Positions 63,632-64,000 of a DNA stretch of 64,000 nt are shown here, one piece after another. The notes beneath the pieces are model-generated. The model ran no database searches, was not told where the DNA came from, and saw only the letters and a program-made list of their open reading frames with translations. Each line of letters begins with the position of its first letter. The first letter of the stretch is position 1. Position numbers and translations under genes: made by a program. Origin of the DNA: Sphingopyxis sp. USTB-05 (GTDB lineage: Bacteria; Pseudomonadota; Alphaproteobacteria; Sphingomonadales; Sphingomonadaceae). The stretch covers positions 3,534,001 to 3,598,000 of the forward strand of contig NZ_CP084712.1 of assembly GCF_023822045.1 (NCBI RefSeq), written 5' to 3'.

Positions 63632-64000
63632 ATGTCGCACACACCGCAGCCGGTCATTTCCGCAACCGGCCTTTTCACCCCCGCCGAACGCATCTCCAAC
63701 GAAGAACTTGTTGAGAGTTTTAACCGGTATGTTGCGCTGCACAATAGGGAAAATGCAGCCGCCATTGCGGCTGGCGAAATTGCCGAACTCGCTGAATCGA
63801 GCGTGGAATTCATCGAGAAGGCCAGCGGGATCGGGTCGCGTTTCGTCGTCGACAAGGCGGGTATATTGGACCCCGAACATATGGCGCCGCGCATTGCTGA
63901 GCGGAGCAACGACGAATTGTCGATCCTCGCCGAAATCGGCGTCCTTGCGGCAAAGGACGCGCTCGCACGCGCCGGCCGCGACGCGGGACAAGTCGATGCC
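63632..64000 (+). CDS. 3-oxoacyl-ACP synthase III (FabH-like), N-terminal part
   Basis: 123 codons, open to the window edge. Thiolase-fold N-terminus: [38 protein letters not shown] (the IxxxTGIxxR block of KAS III), and [19 protein letters not shown]. The catalytic Cys lies beyond the window. KAS III starts fatty-acid or related chains from acyl-CoA; the insert EFIEKASG and [15 protein letters not shown] spacer suggest a non-housekeeping member. Product uncertain. Confidence 0.82.
   Translation, partial: MSHTPQPVISATGLFTPAERISNEELVESFNRYVALHNRENAAAIAAGEIAELAESSVEFIEKASGIGSRFVVDKAGILDPEHMAPRIAERSNDELSILAEIGVLAAKDALARAGRDAGQVDA

Overview
The window comes from a GC-rich alphaproteobacterium of the Sphingomonadales, most like Sphingopyxis or a close relative. 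This is inferred from a carotenoid operon, TonB-dependent receptor, COG-typical sphingomonad enzymes (ATP12, CorA, GST, BlaI/M56 pair), strong GC bias and many short palindromic intergenic repeats. It is ordinary chromosomal DNA: no IS element, phage, CRISPR array, rRNA or origin was seen. One tRNA gene (Val, anticodon TAC) is present.

Layout. 1-5.2 kb: a cut M28 peptidase, a DUF885 metallohydrolase, an A/T-richer orphan, and a two-gene purine salvage unit (phosphoribosyltransferase plus adenine-type deaminase). 5.4-12.7 kb, minus strand: a solitary MreB paralogue, a PAS protein, and a five-gene run BlaI, M56 sensor protease, secreted repeat protein, TonB-dependent receptor and RNase H-like protein, preceded by two identical BlaI-type operators. 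13-17.9 kb: an ABC-F ATPase with an overlapping upstream ORF, a PilZ-HTH fusion, a glutathione transferase and a CHASE histidine kinase. 17.9-25.3 kb: a 5-oxoprolinase cluster (OplAH, DUF969, DUF979, DUF2891, LacI regulator). 25.4-30.6 kb: GGDEF protein, secreted RidA, a lone Flp pilin, then metE behind a palindromic operator, a sigma70-like promoter and a cobalamin riboswitch, and a thioesterase. 30.8-42.4 kb: aconitase, small membrane proteins, amidohydrolase, tRNA-Val, CorA, winged-helix protein, nuclease, fluoride channel, RluA, PaiB-like and ATP12. 42.4-47.1 kb: a fatty/aromatic acyl-CoA module with two divergent CoA ligases. 47.1-48.2 kb: metA behind a leader that folds like the SAM-I/SAM-IV riboswitch clan. 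48.8-55.3 kb: operon crtY-crtI-LOG-crtB-pnuC-nadR-like and a divergent sterol-desaturase-like hydroxylase overlapping a DUF2141 gene. 55.3-60.2 kb: lnt, metK, a threonine-synthase-like gene, trmB. 60.2-64 kb: small exported protein, LysR regulator, TauE/SafE transporter, an unknown gene, and the start of a FabH-like ketoacyl synthase.

The most interesting threads are (i) methionine/SAM genes at three separate loci, each with a different RNA or DNA control element; (ii) the BlaI-M56-TonB receptor unit, in which the protease and a secreted partner share the same ~26-residue repeat; (iii) a carotenoid operon that has taken in LOG and nicotinamide riboside salvage genes by stop/start overlaps; and (iv) at least four families of dispersed intergenic palindromes. 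All calls are by eye from sequence; no database search was run.
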